Shown here: piece by piece, positions 39,420 to 51,800 of the stretch
Numbering within the stretch: position 1 is the first letter of the stretch
How the letters are laid out: every line of letters starts with the position of its first letter
DNA from: Whitmania pigra
Taxonomy: Eukaryota; Annelida; Clitellata; Hirudinida; Haemopidae
NCBI GenBank assembly: GCA_021613335.1
Contig: JAJTWR010000461.1
Span: 186,001-250,000, forward strand
Reading direction: 5' to 3'
Length of the DNA: 64,000 bases
Made by a program: the position numbers and the translations under genes
The notes under the pieces: model-generated
What the model was told of the DNA's origin: nothing
Seen by the model: only the letters and a program-made list of their open reading frames with translations
Database searches by the model: none

Positions 39420-42392
39420 TTAAACGTGCTTGTCTTTGAATCGTTTCCTTCGTCGCTCTAAAGCAAATTTTAACTTCCCTATGGGATCCTTTCTAATTTT
39501 AACGAATTGATAACATTTTCTGATGTTGGAGCGTCTGCGGGCGGAGCGCGTAGTCGTCGATAAAAGACGAATATCTACGCGACCCACAAGTTTTGTGTCG
39601 TTGCGTTTGTTATAATTTCGTGCAGTCTCATTCTGTTCGGCATGTCCGCCATCTACACCCTGGATTTCCCTCCGAGCATTTGATGGCACTGTTGTTGTCG
39701 TTGTTTGAGTTGGATTATAAATGTCGGAATTATCTGTCATTTTTAAATCCGTGGACGAGTCTTCCTGATATTTTCGATTCTTCTTGTCCTTTGGACTTAA
39801 ATTTAGATTTCTTGAATGTGTGTCAGATGTCGCTAGAGTTTCTCCTTTGGAACGATTTTTCCGTCTCTTTCCTTCCCATGCGTAACCGTTTAGTGCTCGA
39901 CCATTCTTCTGAAAACCAATGAGCCAAGACGGCCTGGGCACTGATCTAAACTCTGTGTAATAATCAGACGACAGCATTTCGTAAAAGTAACAATATTTGT
40001 TGCTGCCGTCCATCTGCAAAAGAAAAAAAGGTCAAGTCATTTGATTGAATCACGAGGAGATCTGCTTAAAGAGTTTAAAATTCAAAATTTAAGCAACAGG
40101 GACTACACATTACATTAAGACAGCAAAAAACCATCTCCGATATAATAAAAATTGTCGGCTAATTTCATGTTCTAAATAGGAATCGTCTGCATCGTGACAA
40201 GACAAGAGTATGAATGCATATAAATTATCCTACAATAGAACACTCTAGTTTATCTCGCTTCCAGTTCATCCAGGCAAAGGTGCTTCCACTTGACTAACTA
40301 GTCGAGCGCAGGTGTGGAAATGAACATTTATCTTTAACCGAGTACAAGGAACATGTCTTAATGTCTGTCAGCGGCTCGATTTTTCAGCGATGATGCAAAG
40401 AATTTCAAACGTCTCCACGTTAGTATTCCAACGATGCACTGAATGGAAACCATTCTACTTATGTAGGTTACAGAATAATGAGTGCATCATGCTCATACTT
40501 TTGGTCATCTCCTACATGCCTGAATATGGGTATTTGTCTCATTTATTTGATAGTTGATAATTATCCAGTTAAATTAAAGGTCAAAACTTAAATCAAAAGA
40601 ACCTGTCGCGGGAAAACACATGTCGGACAAAAAGTGCAACGAAAAAAAAAACATTCCTTAATATCGCCATACTACTCGAGTGATGGGCGATGATTGGTTG
40701 GCTCTCCAACCCGGAAGTTGATGGCTGCCATGGCGACGACATGTAAACAATTTCGAGGGCATCGAATGACAAATATGAGCGATTTTAGGGCGCTCGGAAT
40801 TCTTCGAATAGCTTGATGAAAATAAGATAGTGAAAAAGTGGAGAGGTGTGTGATAATAATAATAATATTATATATAATAATAACAATATGTATTATAATA
40901 CATAGCATATTAATGTAACATTAATAATATTAATAATAAATAATTAATTAATATTGTGAAAATAATCACAGATTCTGGCATCGTCTGTGGGTATCAAGGT
41001 TTGTAATGGCTATTGTTTGATTTATCGTGGTTCAACTCGAGCATGTGATATGGTTTAATATAATGAGATACGTCGGAGATTGGTTTAATTATAATATAAA
41101 TATAATGACTAATGATTTAATTAAGTGGCTAACTACTTATTATGGTAATCTATGTGTATGTAGTACCTTGACAACCAGCCTGCCCTTGTCATTGAAACAG
41201 ATAAAGTCGTTGCTATGGATGCTCTGAAGTCTTACCCTGCTGTCAATGTTTTTGCTCTCTGCTCTCATGTGGACTGTCCAAAAATAACAACAACAACAAA
41301 AACATGAAAATGGTTTGATAACGTTAGATAATACAATCACCGTCTGTATGGTTGCCAAGGTTCAAGACAAATTACCAGGAGAATTGGCGCTAAATTATTG
41401 ATAATTATCTATTTTAATATTCTCAATCTTTCTCACTTAAACTGAGATTTGAACCCAGGATTTCATCGCGCTTACCGTAAGGGCTGTCAAAATCTCCCAG
41501 AGCATCGATAGTTTTGCCTCTGACGCGCACGTTGAACTGGGAGCACCTGTTGAAGATGACGTAATGATCGGTTATGGATGGAGATTCGCCCTCTTTCCTT
41601 TGTCCGTCATTTTCTGTTGTGATTATTTCCGTCATTCTCACCAGACGTTTTAAAAGAAGATCTGAATCGGATTGAGTTCGCTCATCCATTCCGTCGAAAA
41701 TTTTAGATAACATCGCATGGGGTGTCATGGAAGATGGGGTCGCGAGCCGAGAAATTGAATTAGCGGAGGTCACTCTGTCGTCCAAAAAGAGCTGTGAACT
41801 GTTCACGACTGGATGAACACTTTCCATCTGCAGAGGGTCAGAAGATCTGTTCTGAGCAGTGTTGGATGGATGCAGGAAAGGCTGAGCAATTATTATTATT
41901 ATTATTATTACTAATATAATTAATTAATAACTACATGATATTATTACACCTATTCGCTAAATATTTGCTATGTATGCATATCTATGAGCTACTATAAATC
42001 CATTTTATTTTAAGTGCATCCATGATCACTCATCCTCGCACATCTGCAGACCAACTAAGGTGTCACTTTATGAGAAACTCGAGTGAATACGAATAATTAT
42101 GATTCTTAAAAAAATGAATATCAATAAAAGTTAGGACTGTTAAGGTTAGGGTTAAGTAATTCGAAACAAACCTTTGAGTGAGACTCCATGACCGATAATA
42201 GCGCGGCGATTCTGTCGTTGAAAGTTGATATAATAATTCTTCCAATTCTAATAATTTCTCATAATTAATCATAATTGCTGGCAACCATAGTTAGGTATTA
42301 TTTCGTAATAAAATAATTGCAAAATCTTCAAATTATTATCCGCCATCAAGTACTCACGCCAGTGAAAGCAGAATCTTCAGGGCTTTATTCAT
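39420..42392 (-). CDS. fibroblast growth factor, FGF8/17/18-like
   Basis: Secreted FGF ligand. Exons: 42392..42358, 42211..42172, 41881..41476, 41273..41167, 40013..39420; phases agree; 393 residues. Exons 1-2 encode a signal peptide (MNKALKILLSLAIAALLS). A poorly conserved linker (26 to about 130) follows, then the beta-trefoil core (about 132-250): YVIFNRCSQFNVRVRGKTID, SRVRLQSIHSNDFICFNDKG, NKYCYFYEML, then WLIGFQKNGRALNGYAWEG. The position of introns within the core and the ICFNDKGRLV / C-F-E block fit the FGF8/17/18 subgroup (Drosophila pyramus/thisbe type). The C-terminal 150 residues are a basic, Ser/Thr-rich tail ending in KFALERRRKRFKDKHV, much longer than in vertebrate FGF8. It likely signals through an FGF receptor; the heparin-binding loop is basic. 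Confidence 0.82.
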
Positions 42393-43170
42393 CTTCGGAT
42401 TAATTCCAGGAGACAAAATGGCAACTCCCCCTTTATTTGATCGATCCAAAATTTATCATCGAACAACGAGAATTCACTACACGAGATCCACTTACATGCT
42501 TTAAGAACGTTTTAATGCTTTTCAGGAGGCGCCAATTTCTTGAAAGAGTACCGGAGAACCATCCGAATCACATCGAAAACTTGCTTCTAAATATAGACCG
42601 AAATGCTTCTAATTATAGACCACAGACCTTTCCGTGTTTGTATTGTTAATAAAAATCAGTTTTGTGGTTTGCCGGTCGCCTTTTAAAGCCGGGTCAACGT
42701 TTAACAACCGTGGAGAAATGGTATCATTAACAAACAAGAGTGTACCATTTTTTTGCAGTATTTATTATAATACTAATAAGACAATCATAGCATCAATCAA
42801 GGGTACATTTGTCATCGTGCATGTGAAGTTTATTATGCAAATAAATTAGACAACGGATCCATCAATCCACACCGCATAAGTTGAAGATGAATATTAAAAA
42901 TTACGTTCATGAGAAACAAAATTCAGTGGATTTTAAAATGAGAAAATTAGTCGAAATTTTTAAATTCACGAAGTCTCTTTGCAAGAGGATAAGTTAATAA
43001 AAAGATAAACTTATAACAAACAAATAATACAATCATAAGTAACTTGACGATTATCTTAATTATATGATCACATTAACATTAATAATATAATTTAATACAT
43101 ATATTATATATAATAGATATAATTTTTTAATTCGTAACATCAATAATGAAAGTTATCATAGCAAATGGCA
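42393..43170. other. FGF 5' flank and 3' flank of Ig-like gene 1
   Basis: AT-rich, no exon supported. Confidence 0.5.
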
Positions 43171-45066
43171 TTATTTGCTGATCAGGTTGAAGTATGACGA
43201 GAAGAGGATGATGACCAATATTCCATTCGAATGTCGACGGGTTTCATCGCCTAGACGAATATAAAAAAAAAAAAGATGTTTAGTTGCTTTCAACTTTCTG
43301 ACAATACTTTGTCATGATATCTTATCTAATTTAATAATTATATTATTTTAGTTTATAATATATAATAATTATATTATTTCATCGTACATAACGACTCAAA
43401 GTGACAATTCACGCGTACATACATGCACGTGACGTAAAACGAATGATAGAAAGTAATTCAACAACCCTCAATACCCACTATAATCAAATAAATAAATAAA
43501 TAAATACCCACCAGCACCTCCAACCTCAGATTTCGTCGTCACTTCTGCCACATTTGGTTTATCATTTGCTCCTTTAGTTCCAGGATGGGCCGAGGGAGCA
43601 CCAGGAGGGTCCTTAGCTAGGGGACCTGTAACTGGGGAATCTGTGATTGGAAGATCTGCAATTGAGGGTTCTGCATTTGGGGGATCTGTAATTGGGGGAG
43701 CTGTAACTGGGTTTGCCCCAGACTCTGCCAAAACTGAGCGAAAAAAAGTTGAAATTTCCCTGACGTTATGAAATTACATGTTTTGAACTATCGCACAGTC
43801 TCACTGGCTATTGGCGATTAAATATAATCAACAATAAAGTTAAAAATATCATTAAAGCATTCAGGTCCGCATTTAATTCCATTTTGGAAATATCGAGAAA
43901 GATCACGAAATCTCATCTGAAATTAGTAATTAAATGAATCGATAAACAAATTTCACGCACCTTCGAGCGACTTGGTTCTCGAGAATTCTCTCGAATATGT
44001 TGTACCATCTATGGAAGTCGAAAGCGTCCACGTGCACAAATAATTGGATGCGCCTACATCGGGAGTATCTGTTGTCGTTATGGACAATGCATCTGAGTCA
44101 GAAGTATCCGAATCGGTTCTTTCGTCTATTATTTGATATGAGCTGTCTGCCAGACTTAGGTGACTCTCCATGTTTTGGAACGTGCTCCAAAATTTGGCTG
44201 TACATACCAAGGTCACATCTTCTCCGACATTTATTGTCTTTTTGTCTATTGTCAGCACCAAGTCAAATCCTAGACGATAACTTTAAATTAGCGAGGTAAT
44301 CTTTGTCTCGAAAAAAAAGTTGTAACAACACTTCTAGATGCGGCACTATCTGTACGCTGACACCAAATGCGATAAAAAGAAATGCAAATTGTCAACGAGC
44401 AAAATTTCTGTTTCATAAATATCATCAAACGAGAAAAATGACAAGAAATGTTAACGTTTCTTACCTCCCACGACTATGGCTATGTTAGAATCGCCGCAAT
44501 GGTAAGTGCCACTGCCACCAGATTTGCTACTGCCCTGGGTTATTTTAATCGGCATGGCCACTTCGTCTTTGTTGAACATCCATTTCGAGCAATTGAAGTA
44601 TTTGTTGAGATCAACCGGCTCATTCAAAGTTATTGGTATATAAGTGCTGTCTGTAAATTAGATCATTACATAAACATTGTCTTTATCTTCTAAACATGAT
44701 TCCGGTTGTAATTAAATACTTAAATAATTTACGTCTAATCCAATCCACAATAATCCAAAAATTATGGTATTTGAATGTGACCTCACATCACTTTTGCTTA
44801 GCGATTTAAATCCTGGTTTTAGAAGATTTTATAATTCCTCACAATCATTCGAATCAATGTCAAAAGTATTCAATCAAATTTTATCAAGCATTCCGACATT
44901 CATTCGACAAGTAAAATTAAGGCAATCTCGCACATCTAAGAATCAATTTTTAGTCATGAAAACTGCATTATTTTGCAAGCAGTAGAAAAAAATTTTAAAA
45001 ACCTGTATGGTCCCCGATAAAGGTTACAAGAATACTCAAAAATTCAGCTAGTGAGCCAGCCGTCAT
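43171..45066 (-). CDS. two-module Ig-like surface protein, tandem copy 1
   Basis: No known family recognised. Exons: 45066..45003 (signal peptide, MTAGSLAEFLSILVTFIG), 44650..44465 (short Ig-like module A), 44269..43961 (longer module B), 43724..43512 (stalk), 43250..43171 (hydrophobic tail and stop). Every intron is phase 1; 283 residues. Module A (22-83): CSKW, then GSGTYHC. Module B (84-186): GEDVTLVC with CTAKFW, then YLCTWTL. The stalk is Pro/Thr/Asp-rich, with imperfect repeats of the type ITDPP/ITDSP. The tail (NGILVIILFSSYFNLISK) is a hydrophobic end preceded by small residues, as in GPI-anchor signals or a tail without cytoplasmic domain. It forms a head-to-tail cluster with the next two genes. 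Likely secreted or surface-bound; ligand unknown. Confidence 0.75.
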
Positions 45067-45506
45067 CGTACTGAACAGTTTTATTTTTCGTTTAAAACTA
45101 AACCTCCTTGACGACCCCAACAGACGCCTCGCTCATTTTGACGGATCGTCCGATTTTCAAAAATTAGGGATACACGAGCAATACGACAAGACAATAAAAT
45201 GTTTTCGGTTTTAATTATATTTTGAACAAACATTTTTATGAGAAATGTCAATTAATAGTTTAAAGTATGTTATTTCTCTATCTATTCAGATTGTGAAAAG
45301 TTCGTCATTTGAAAGCAGGTTTTTTAAAATTATTAATTATTATTAATAAAATTATTATTATTAATAATTTCAAGCCAAATAAACATAACATAGCAAACTT
45401 AATTAATATAGAGAACTATATATATACTTTAAATGTTTTATTTAGCAGTTTTCAAATTGCAAATAATTATTGAATCACATTGTTTTCTTCAATTAGTCAA
45501 GTTAAG
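45067..45506. other. promoter region of Ig-like gene 1 / 3' flank of gene 2
   Basis: Only 440 bp lie between the start codon of copy 1 and the stop codon of copy 2. AT-rich; no motif that I would name. Confidence 0.5.
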
Positions 45507-47929
45507 CTACGGACTGATGATGACAATCATTCCTACTACTGCCAAAATTTCATGAACTTGAAGGATGTCAATAGTTTCTTTGGCTCCTGTTTGTTCAAAG
45601 AAATCTATTATTAGAGTGAATCCAGGTTAGGGGCCGTGTCTAAATGACATCATTCTGTCTTGTTTTTATCTCTGCTCCCTCATTATAGGATGTCAATGTA
45701 AAATGTAGCTTATTTATGCAGCGCCATTGCGTAGAAGCTCTTCTTGTCAGGCATTTTCTTCCCATTGGCGCTTATGGCGGTGCAAGCTGGGTTTCGAACG
45801 CGATACACTAGGGCAGTTGCCATTTCCCTTAAATAACCTTAAATTTCCCTTAGTAATGTTCATAACCTAATAGCTCATAATCACAGTTACCTCTTCTAAA
45901 AAAATTCACTTTAAATATATACTCATTGCTATTAATATATAATTTCACATTAGTACGCAATAAAACAAATTATATTTTACCATTACTTCAAACATGTTCT
46001 ACCATCCTAAGGCATTTTGAAGCAATTATAATAATTTAATAACTCTAACCTGAAATCGGCGCTGAAAAACCATTTCGGTAAAATCATTGATGCAAACTTT
46101 AGGAATAAAATCAAGCAGGGAAAAGTTGATAGCTAATCATTTAAAAACATTTTACAGCGTTTTCATTCTGTTTATTTATATATTTACTACTTATTTATTA
46201 TTTATTTCTTTGCTTATAACGGGACAGGCGCAGAGGCTACCACAATGCACCTGGGCCTTCTGGGTAAATTCAGCCATTTTGTTAACAAATTAAGCTTTTG
46301 AATACATTAAGTGTAACGAGACAGGCTACAGTGTCATCTCTACAATTTGTGTCGTAGAAGTTAAGTTAAGCAAACCTTTTGATGCTATTGGCGCCTTTGG
46401 AGGGGCTGGACCTGGTGATAGTAATTCACAGGAAAAAATGTTTTATTTAGTATTGCAGCAGACATTAGGATAAATTTAGATAGTATTAAATCGTTTTGCA
46501 CATTTTTGTACACATTGTTTTGAACTTTTGAAATACGTCAAGATATATAGAAGTAAAGATTTTTTAAGTTAATTTCTATTAATAATTCCTATTAATATTT
46601 GAGCTGTGGCATGTTTTATTTTATGAAGTGAAATTTCGTAGTTTTAGTCTCGATATTTATCCGTTTTTATTAAGAGTTTTAAATTAAGCAATCAGTAATT
46701 TATTACATTATCTACAACTACTATCTGTTTTGGCTAGATTCCATAGAATTAGAGTGAAGTCATGAATCACTTCATAACATTAAATTACGTACCTTCTTTA
46801 GGCTCTGTCAAATTAATGAAAGGTTATTTAACTGGGCAGTTTGCGCAAAAGAGACAAGCTATGTACTAACTAGGTTTATCAGCGGCACCTTTATCTTTAC
46901 CTGTACCTTTATCTTTATCTTTATCCTTATCCTTATCCTTATCTTTAGCTTTGTCTTTATCTTTTGGTGTATCCGTTCCGTCAACTAGCAAATGGAAAAT
47001 AATTTGTCAAAAGTAAACCTAATCTTATATTTTAAAAATGGCTAACCTTTGACGTGCATGGAAATGATTACTGCAAAATTCCTCTTGAAATCTTCATCAC
47101 CGACGAAAACGCTCAAGTTCCACTTGCAGTAATAAAAATCAGATCCGTAAGTTTGGGTCGTTCGATTCGAAATTATATTTAACATTTCATCTTCGCCGAT
47201 GTTCGTGTAATCGTTCCTCTGAGAGGTCAGCTTGCCGATCGAGTCTGACATGCTCATGTTGCTCTTCGTTTCTCCTTGCTTTTTCCAGAGCGTAAGAGAA
47301 CAATTCAAGGTTAGCGTCTCACCTTCGAGGGCCTCGTCAGTCCAATTTGATGAGGTAGCAGTTTCGTATACTGCAGAGTGAGACAACCAGTCAGGCTTCA
47401 TTGATCATATCAATATATTTTTAATTATTATCAAATAATGAAACTAATTGTAGTGCTTAGAAAGTTTATCTTCCGCCATTACTTTCCCAATGCTACGTTA
47501 AGTCCATTCTAAAATTGTCGTGACTTCAACTTTCGTTTAACTTTAATTCCTTCCAGAATAATTAAGAAATTCAGAATCTAACAGCAAGATTAAAATGAAA
47601 CCTAACCAGTCACCAGGATGGAAATGGTTGCAGCTCCGCATTTGTAAGATCCACTTTGAGGCCCAAACACGGAAGGCTCCAGAGCTAAAGGAATATCGAC
47701 TGTGATTTCGTCACGAATCCAATCGCCTTCACATTTGAAGTCATCACGTACTTTCACTTCGTCCGATGTTTTCTTTGGAAGAGAAGACGATCCTAGAAAC
47801 ACAACAACCGTTTAGAAAATCAGAGATTTCAAATTTTGTTGTCAGAATTATTTAACCTGTAAGGTTGGTTAGTAAACCGAGAAAAAGATTAAAAACTTGA
47901 TCCATGTCTTGGTTTGCTATCGCAGCCAT
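45507..47929 (-). CDS. two-module Ig-like surface protein, tandem copy 2 (Lys-Asp stalk)
   Basis: Exons: 47929..47857 (signal peptide, MDQVFNLFLGLLTNLT after an 8-residue lead), 47792..47607 (module A), 47370..47047 (module B), 46984..46871 (Lys-Asp repeat stalk), 46804..46793 (12-nt microexon coding about four residues, EPKE), 46411..46376 (Pro/Ala-rich stalk), 45586..45507 (hydrophobic tail). All introns phase 1; 274 residues. Module A: CEGDW, then QSGSYKC; the exon is 186 nt, exactly as in copy 1. Module B: LNCSLTLW, then YYCKWNL, with several N-glycosylation sequons. The Lys-Asp stalk comes from a GATAAA/GATAAG hexanucleotide array. The tail exon is 80 nt, as in copy 1, and ends ILAVVGMIVIISP. 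Family unrecognised; probably the same surface role as its neighbours. Confidence 0.75.
46871..46984. repeat. hexanucleotide coding repeat, GATAAA/GATAAG
   Basis: A single exon of Ig-like gene 2 consists almost wholly of GAT-AAR units, giving an alternating Lys-Asp run with one Ala and a few Gly interruptions. The exon is a phase 1-1 cassette, so any unit gain or loss keeps the frame. Confidence 0.9.
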
Positions 47930-48829
47930 CTTAGCTCCTATGGAAACCAACTAATGCTATCAATTCGACTAAAGACAAAATCGTATTCTTGATATCTCCG
48001 GAATCCTCGTTACAAATTTGAAAAGTTTTGAAAAGTAAACTTGAATGACGTTTAAGTGATACAGTCGTTACGTTCAGAAAAAAATAATTTCCTTCGAATT
48101 TAAAAACTTTATTTTTGCATAATAAATTAATGTGCAAAATAAAATTAATTAAGAGCAAACCTTGTTTAAAGGTTCAAATTCTAGAAAGTCAAGAATCATT
48201 TCGTAAAAATCTTACTTCTCAATGGTGAATTTTTGTAAAAAAAAAATGTCTCTTTTCATTTTTTTCCTAGAAATACAAACTAGTGAATAATCATAAAGAT
48301 TATTTTGGAAATACTCCCGAGAATACAAAAGGCATCGAAAATTTAAGGATTTAAAGCAGACCTAATGTAACACCAACATAAGCATTTGATAAGAAGTTTG
48401 GTAATATCACCTCATCGTGTTTTTGTTGCATCTGCAAATGTATGCTTGCATTCGCAATGCACTTGAGATACAAATGTCAAGGAATCAATATTTTGTGAGG
48501 TAATATGTTTATTATCCATCTAAGAGTGTATAACGGTCGTGTTAAAAATTAGAATATTAATTGAGACATGTCAATTATTATGTGTTTCACTAACAAATTG
48601 GTGGATCGATTTGCAATATCAATGATTATTTAATTCATAAGCATTGATTTTCATCTTTTGATGAAATTCAGAATCGTTGGCAAGATGAACTTCTGGCCTT
48701 GATAACCGCCATTCTTGAGATAAACCCTTACAAGATTACCTGTACAACAACATCAAAACATCTTCGCCTGGTTGGAATTTGAATGTCATTGGCTTGTGAA
48801 ATTGGCAACAAAGTTAACACTAACGTTCT
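47930..48829. other. promoter region of Ig-like gene 2 / 3' flank of gene 3
   Basis: AT-rich. One weaker tail-like open exon (about 48747..48659, minus) was considered for copy 3 but the exon at 48936..48830 fits better. Confidence 0.45.
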
Positions 48830-51800
48830 TTAAAAAATTCTGTTTATAATGGAAAATGCCACCAACAGGAATTCAAACATCGTTAGCAATAAGCCAGCAG
48901 AAATTCTGGGATTCCCGCCTATCGGATCTTGCGTGCCTATTCGATCAGTGGTTTTAGCTTATTAATTGCTTTATTAGAAAAATAAACATTTATTCAAATA
49001 TGGAGTTTAATTGGTATGGGGCAAGGGTTATTAATTTAAGTTTAGGGAAAGAAAAAAGCTGGGTCTGCTATTAGTTGAAAGCTAAATAGCTCATATTTAA
49101 AAAAGTTAGTATACTAATGTAACTAATGAATTAAGCAATCAGCAGGCTGAAAAAAATAATGTCGGTTACTATTATAAAATTATATTCATTTAGTGCCTCA
49201 ATATTATAGTATTAGGTTGCTGTCTAACATTAATGCCATTAAAAATGAATAAGTTGCTTTAATTGAGTTTACCTGGTTTAGGTGCACTTTCCACTGTTTT
49301 CTTTAGGTTTGGGTCGTCTACTAAATAATATAAAATGATACCAAATGTATTAAAATTTGTCCAATTGAAACGACAATTAATGAATAATTTATAGACTGAA
49401 TTGTGAATAATTGTTAGGAAACAAATACACCATTATCTGGCTTCTTTGCTATCTTAATGGTGTTGATGGCAGTTGTTGTTGTCGTCGTCGTCGTCGTTGT
49501 CGTTGATTCTACTTCTAAGGTTTGCGGTTTGGTAACTCCCGTAGTTAGATCGAAATTTTCAGTTGCTCCGGTTTCATCCATATCTTAGAAAAAGGTGAAT
49601 TGATTGTATGATTTGAGTTTCCAAGAACCATTAATAATTAAACAGCCAAACGATAATAACAGTTTTATAAATTCGAGATTATCTTTCAAAAACACTCACT
49701 CTCGACTAGGAGTTTAATAGTCCTTGAAACGTTCCAAGTGAAGGTGAAGTTCTCGAGGAAAGCATCTACTATTAACCGGCATGTAAATCTTTGATGTCCT
49801 TCTTTGTCGAGTATTTGCGAAGCTTCCAAATTTACATCGACTTGGCGGGGAGTGGGAATGATTTCTCCTTTTTCTTGTAAAATATATCTTGAAGAATCCA
49901 TAATGCTCATGTTCACTGCCATGGTTAGATTGCCGCTCCAAAACGTCACAAAACACTTCAATGTGACACTATCTCCTACTGTGACTCCGTCAATCTTGCT
50001 GGCCGTAAAGGACAGATCTTGTTCTGAAAAGTGTTATTAAGTACTTTTTAATTAAAGGACTCGATCGTGCTACCAGTTTTTTTACTTTTAAGGACGTGCG
50101 AGCCAGTGATATTTCCATTAATGGTAATTGAAATAGGAATTATTTTTTATCAATAATTGAAATCAAAATTTTGGAATATAATTAGGAATAAAAATGGAAA
50201 TAAAATGAGAAGTAGAATTTATTTTGTAAAATGGAATTATAATGAGATATAGGAATTATTTCTGAAAACAATTCGGTTTAACTCAAACTTACTTAACAAG
50301 TAATATGTTTGAATTTTTTAATATTTTATCTATGCTAACTTATTTCAGTCAACTATAGGTATATTAGGTGAAACTGGAAGAAATTTCAACACTGATAGAA
50401 CCGTTCGCCATTCCTACGGATATTTTACAAAGTGATGCACATGTATATTGAACCTTGAGTGCCATCTGCAGCAGCATCTGCCAAGACATCAACCTCAAGC
50501 ATGCTGCCCGATCTTCGTTGTCGGTTTCCCATACTTCTCGACCCAAATACTGACACCTTTAATCCAATTCCAGCATCGACATGTTTGCTTTTTCCGACAA
50601 TGGCACAAGAATGTGCACTACTGCTGCATGCAGCTAAGCTGCACATCACAACTGATTGTGAAAGCAAAGAAGGTTCAGTTCAGGCAGTTTATGTGTCTGG
50701 TTCTGGTGATGCATCTGCATCGTCACTCTCGTTGCCGACTCCGAGTTCATTGAAAAAGTTTAAATTTTTGACAAATAAGATTCAGTCCAGTACAGCAAAA
50801 GAGACACTGTGCATAATCACCTCAACAAATATCTAGCTTGTAGAAGAACATAATGATGCAATGAATTTCTGAAAACAGTAAATTGCATGAGTTAGCCCAG
50901 GACTTATTGTCAGCTCCAGCTTCTCAGGCCTACGTGGAGCGGATATTTTCGCTCTGCGGCATATTGACTACAGGACGACCAACCAAATACAGCAGTCCTT
51001 GGAGATGAAAATCTTTCTCAAACTCAATTCATTTTGTTAGATTTTTTTGCTCTGCGACGGCATGCTTTGGTTAAGTGTGGCAAGAAATGTTTCATAATTT
51101 TGGTGTTTACTGCATATCGATAGTAGTTGTAGCGTTAGTTTAAGAATGCTTTTATAATCATTTCCACTTTTGAAAGGGCCGGAAAGGAAAACGAAAATAA
51201 TGAAAAATGGAATTAGAATAGGAACAGAAATAGAAATTAGAAATTAATTCAGCAATGGTAATTAGATTTGAATGGAAATTTTTAGTAGTTTGAATGAAAA
51301 TAGAATTGTAATGGAAATTATTTGGCGAATGGAAATAACACTCGTGCGAACTAATACTTACTCGTAACGAGCAGGAAAAGAAGGGAATTTTCGCATTTAT
51401 AATAGCCTGTTCCACCTGGATCTTCTACCGACGATGAAGCAATAATTGGCATTTTTTCTTCCTTCTGAGAATTGTATCTCCATTCTTCAGCGCATTCAAC
51501 GTAGTTGTGCAAATTGATAGTCTCATGTATCCTTGCCGGTATCATGTCCTTGCCTTTAGAAAAAAATAACTAAATAAACTTTGTTGTGTTCGTTATCTCA
51601 AATTTGTTATAGGAGTCAGTTATTACAATACATTAAATGAAAAGTTAATTGTTTCAAAATAGGAAAGTAATGTTCTAGCCAGTATAGTTTCCAGCAAGCG
51701 ATATGATCACGCTCATCAACTCCAATAAAATTTCCGCATAAGACTTGGTCACCACATTTGGATTTTTTGCTATTCGGTAAACCATATTTGGATTTCTGGA

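Noticed and set aside
39593..39922. 109-codon plus-strand open frame
   Set aside because: Antisense of the last FGF exon, with no splice sites or family signal.
48659..48747. Alternative tail exon for Ig-like gene 3
   Set aside because: The phase fits, but the end is charged and only weakly hydrophobic; the exon at 48936..48830 matches the tails of the sister genes.
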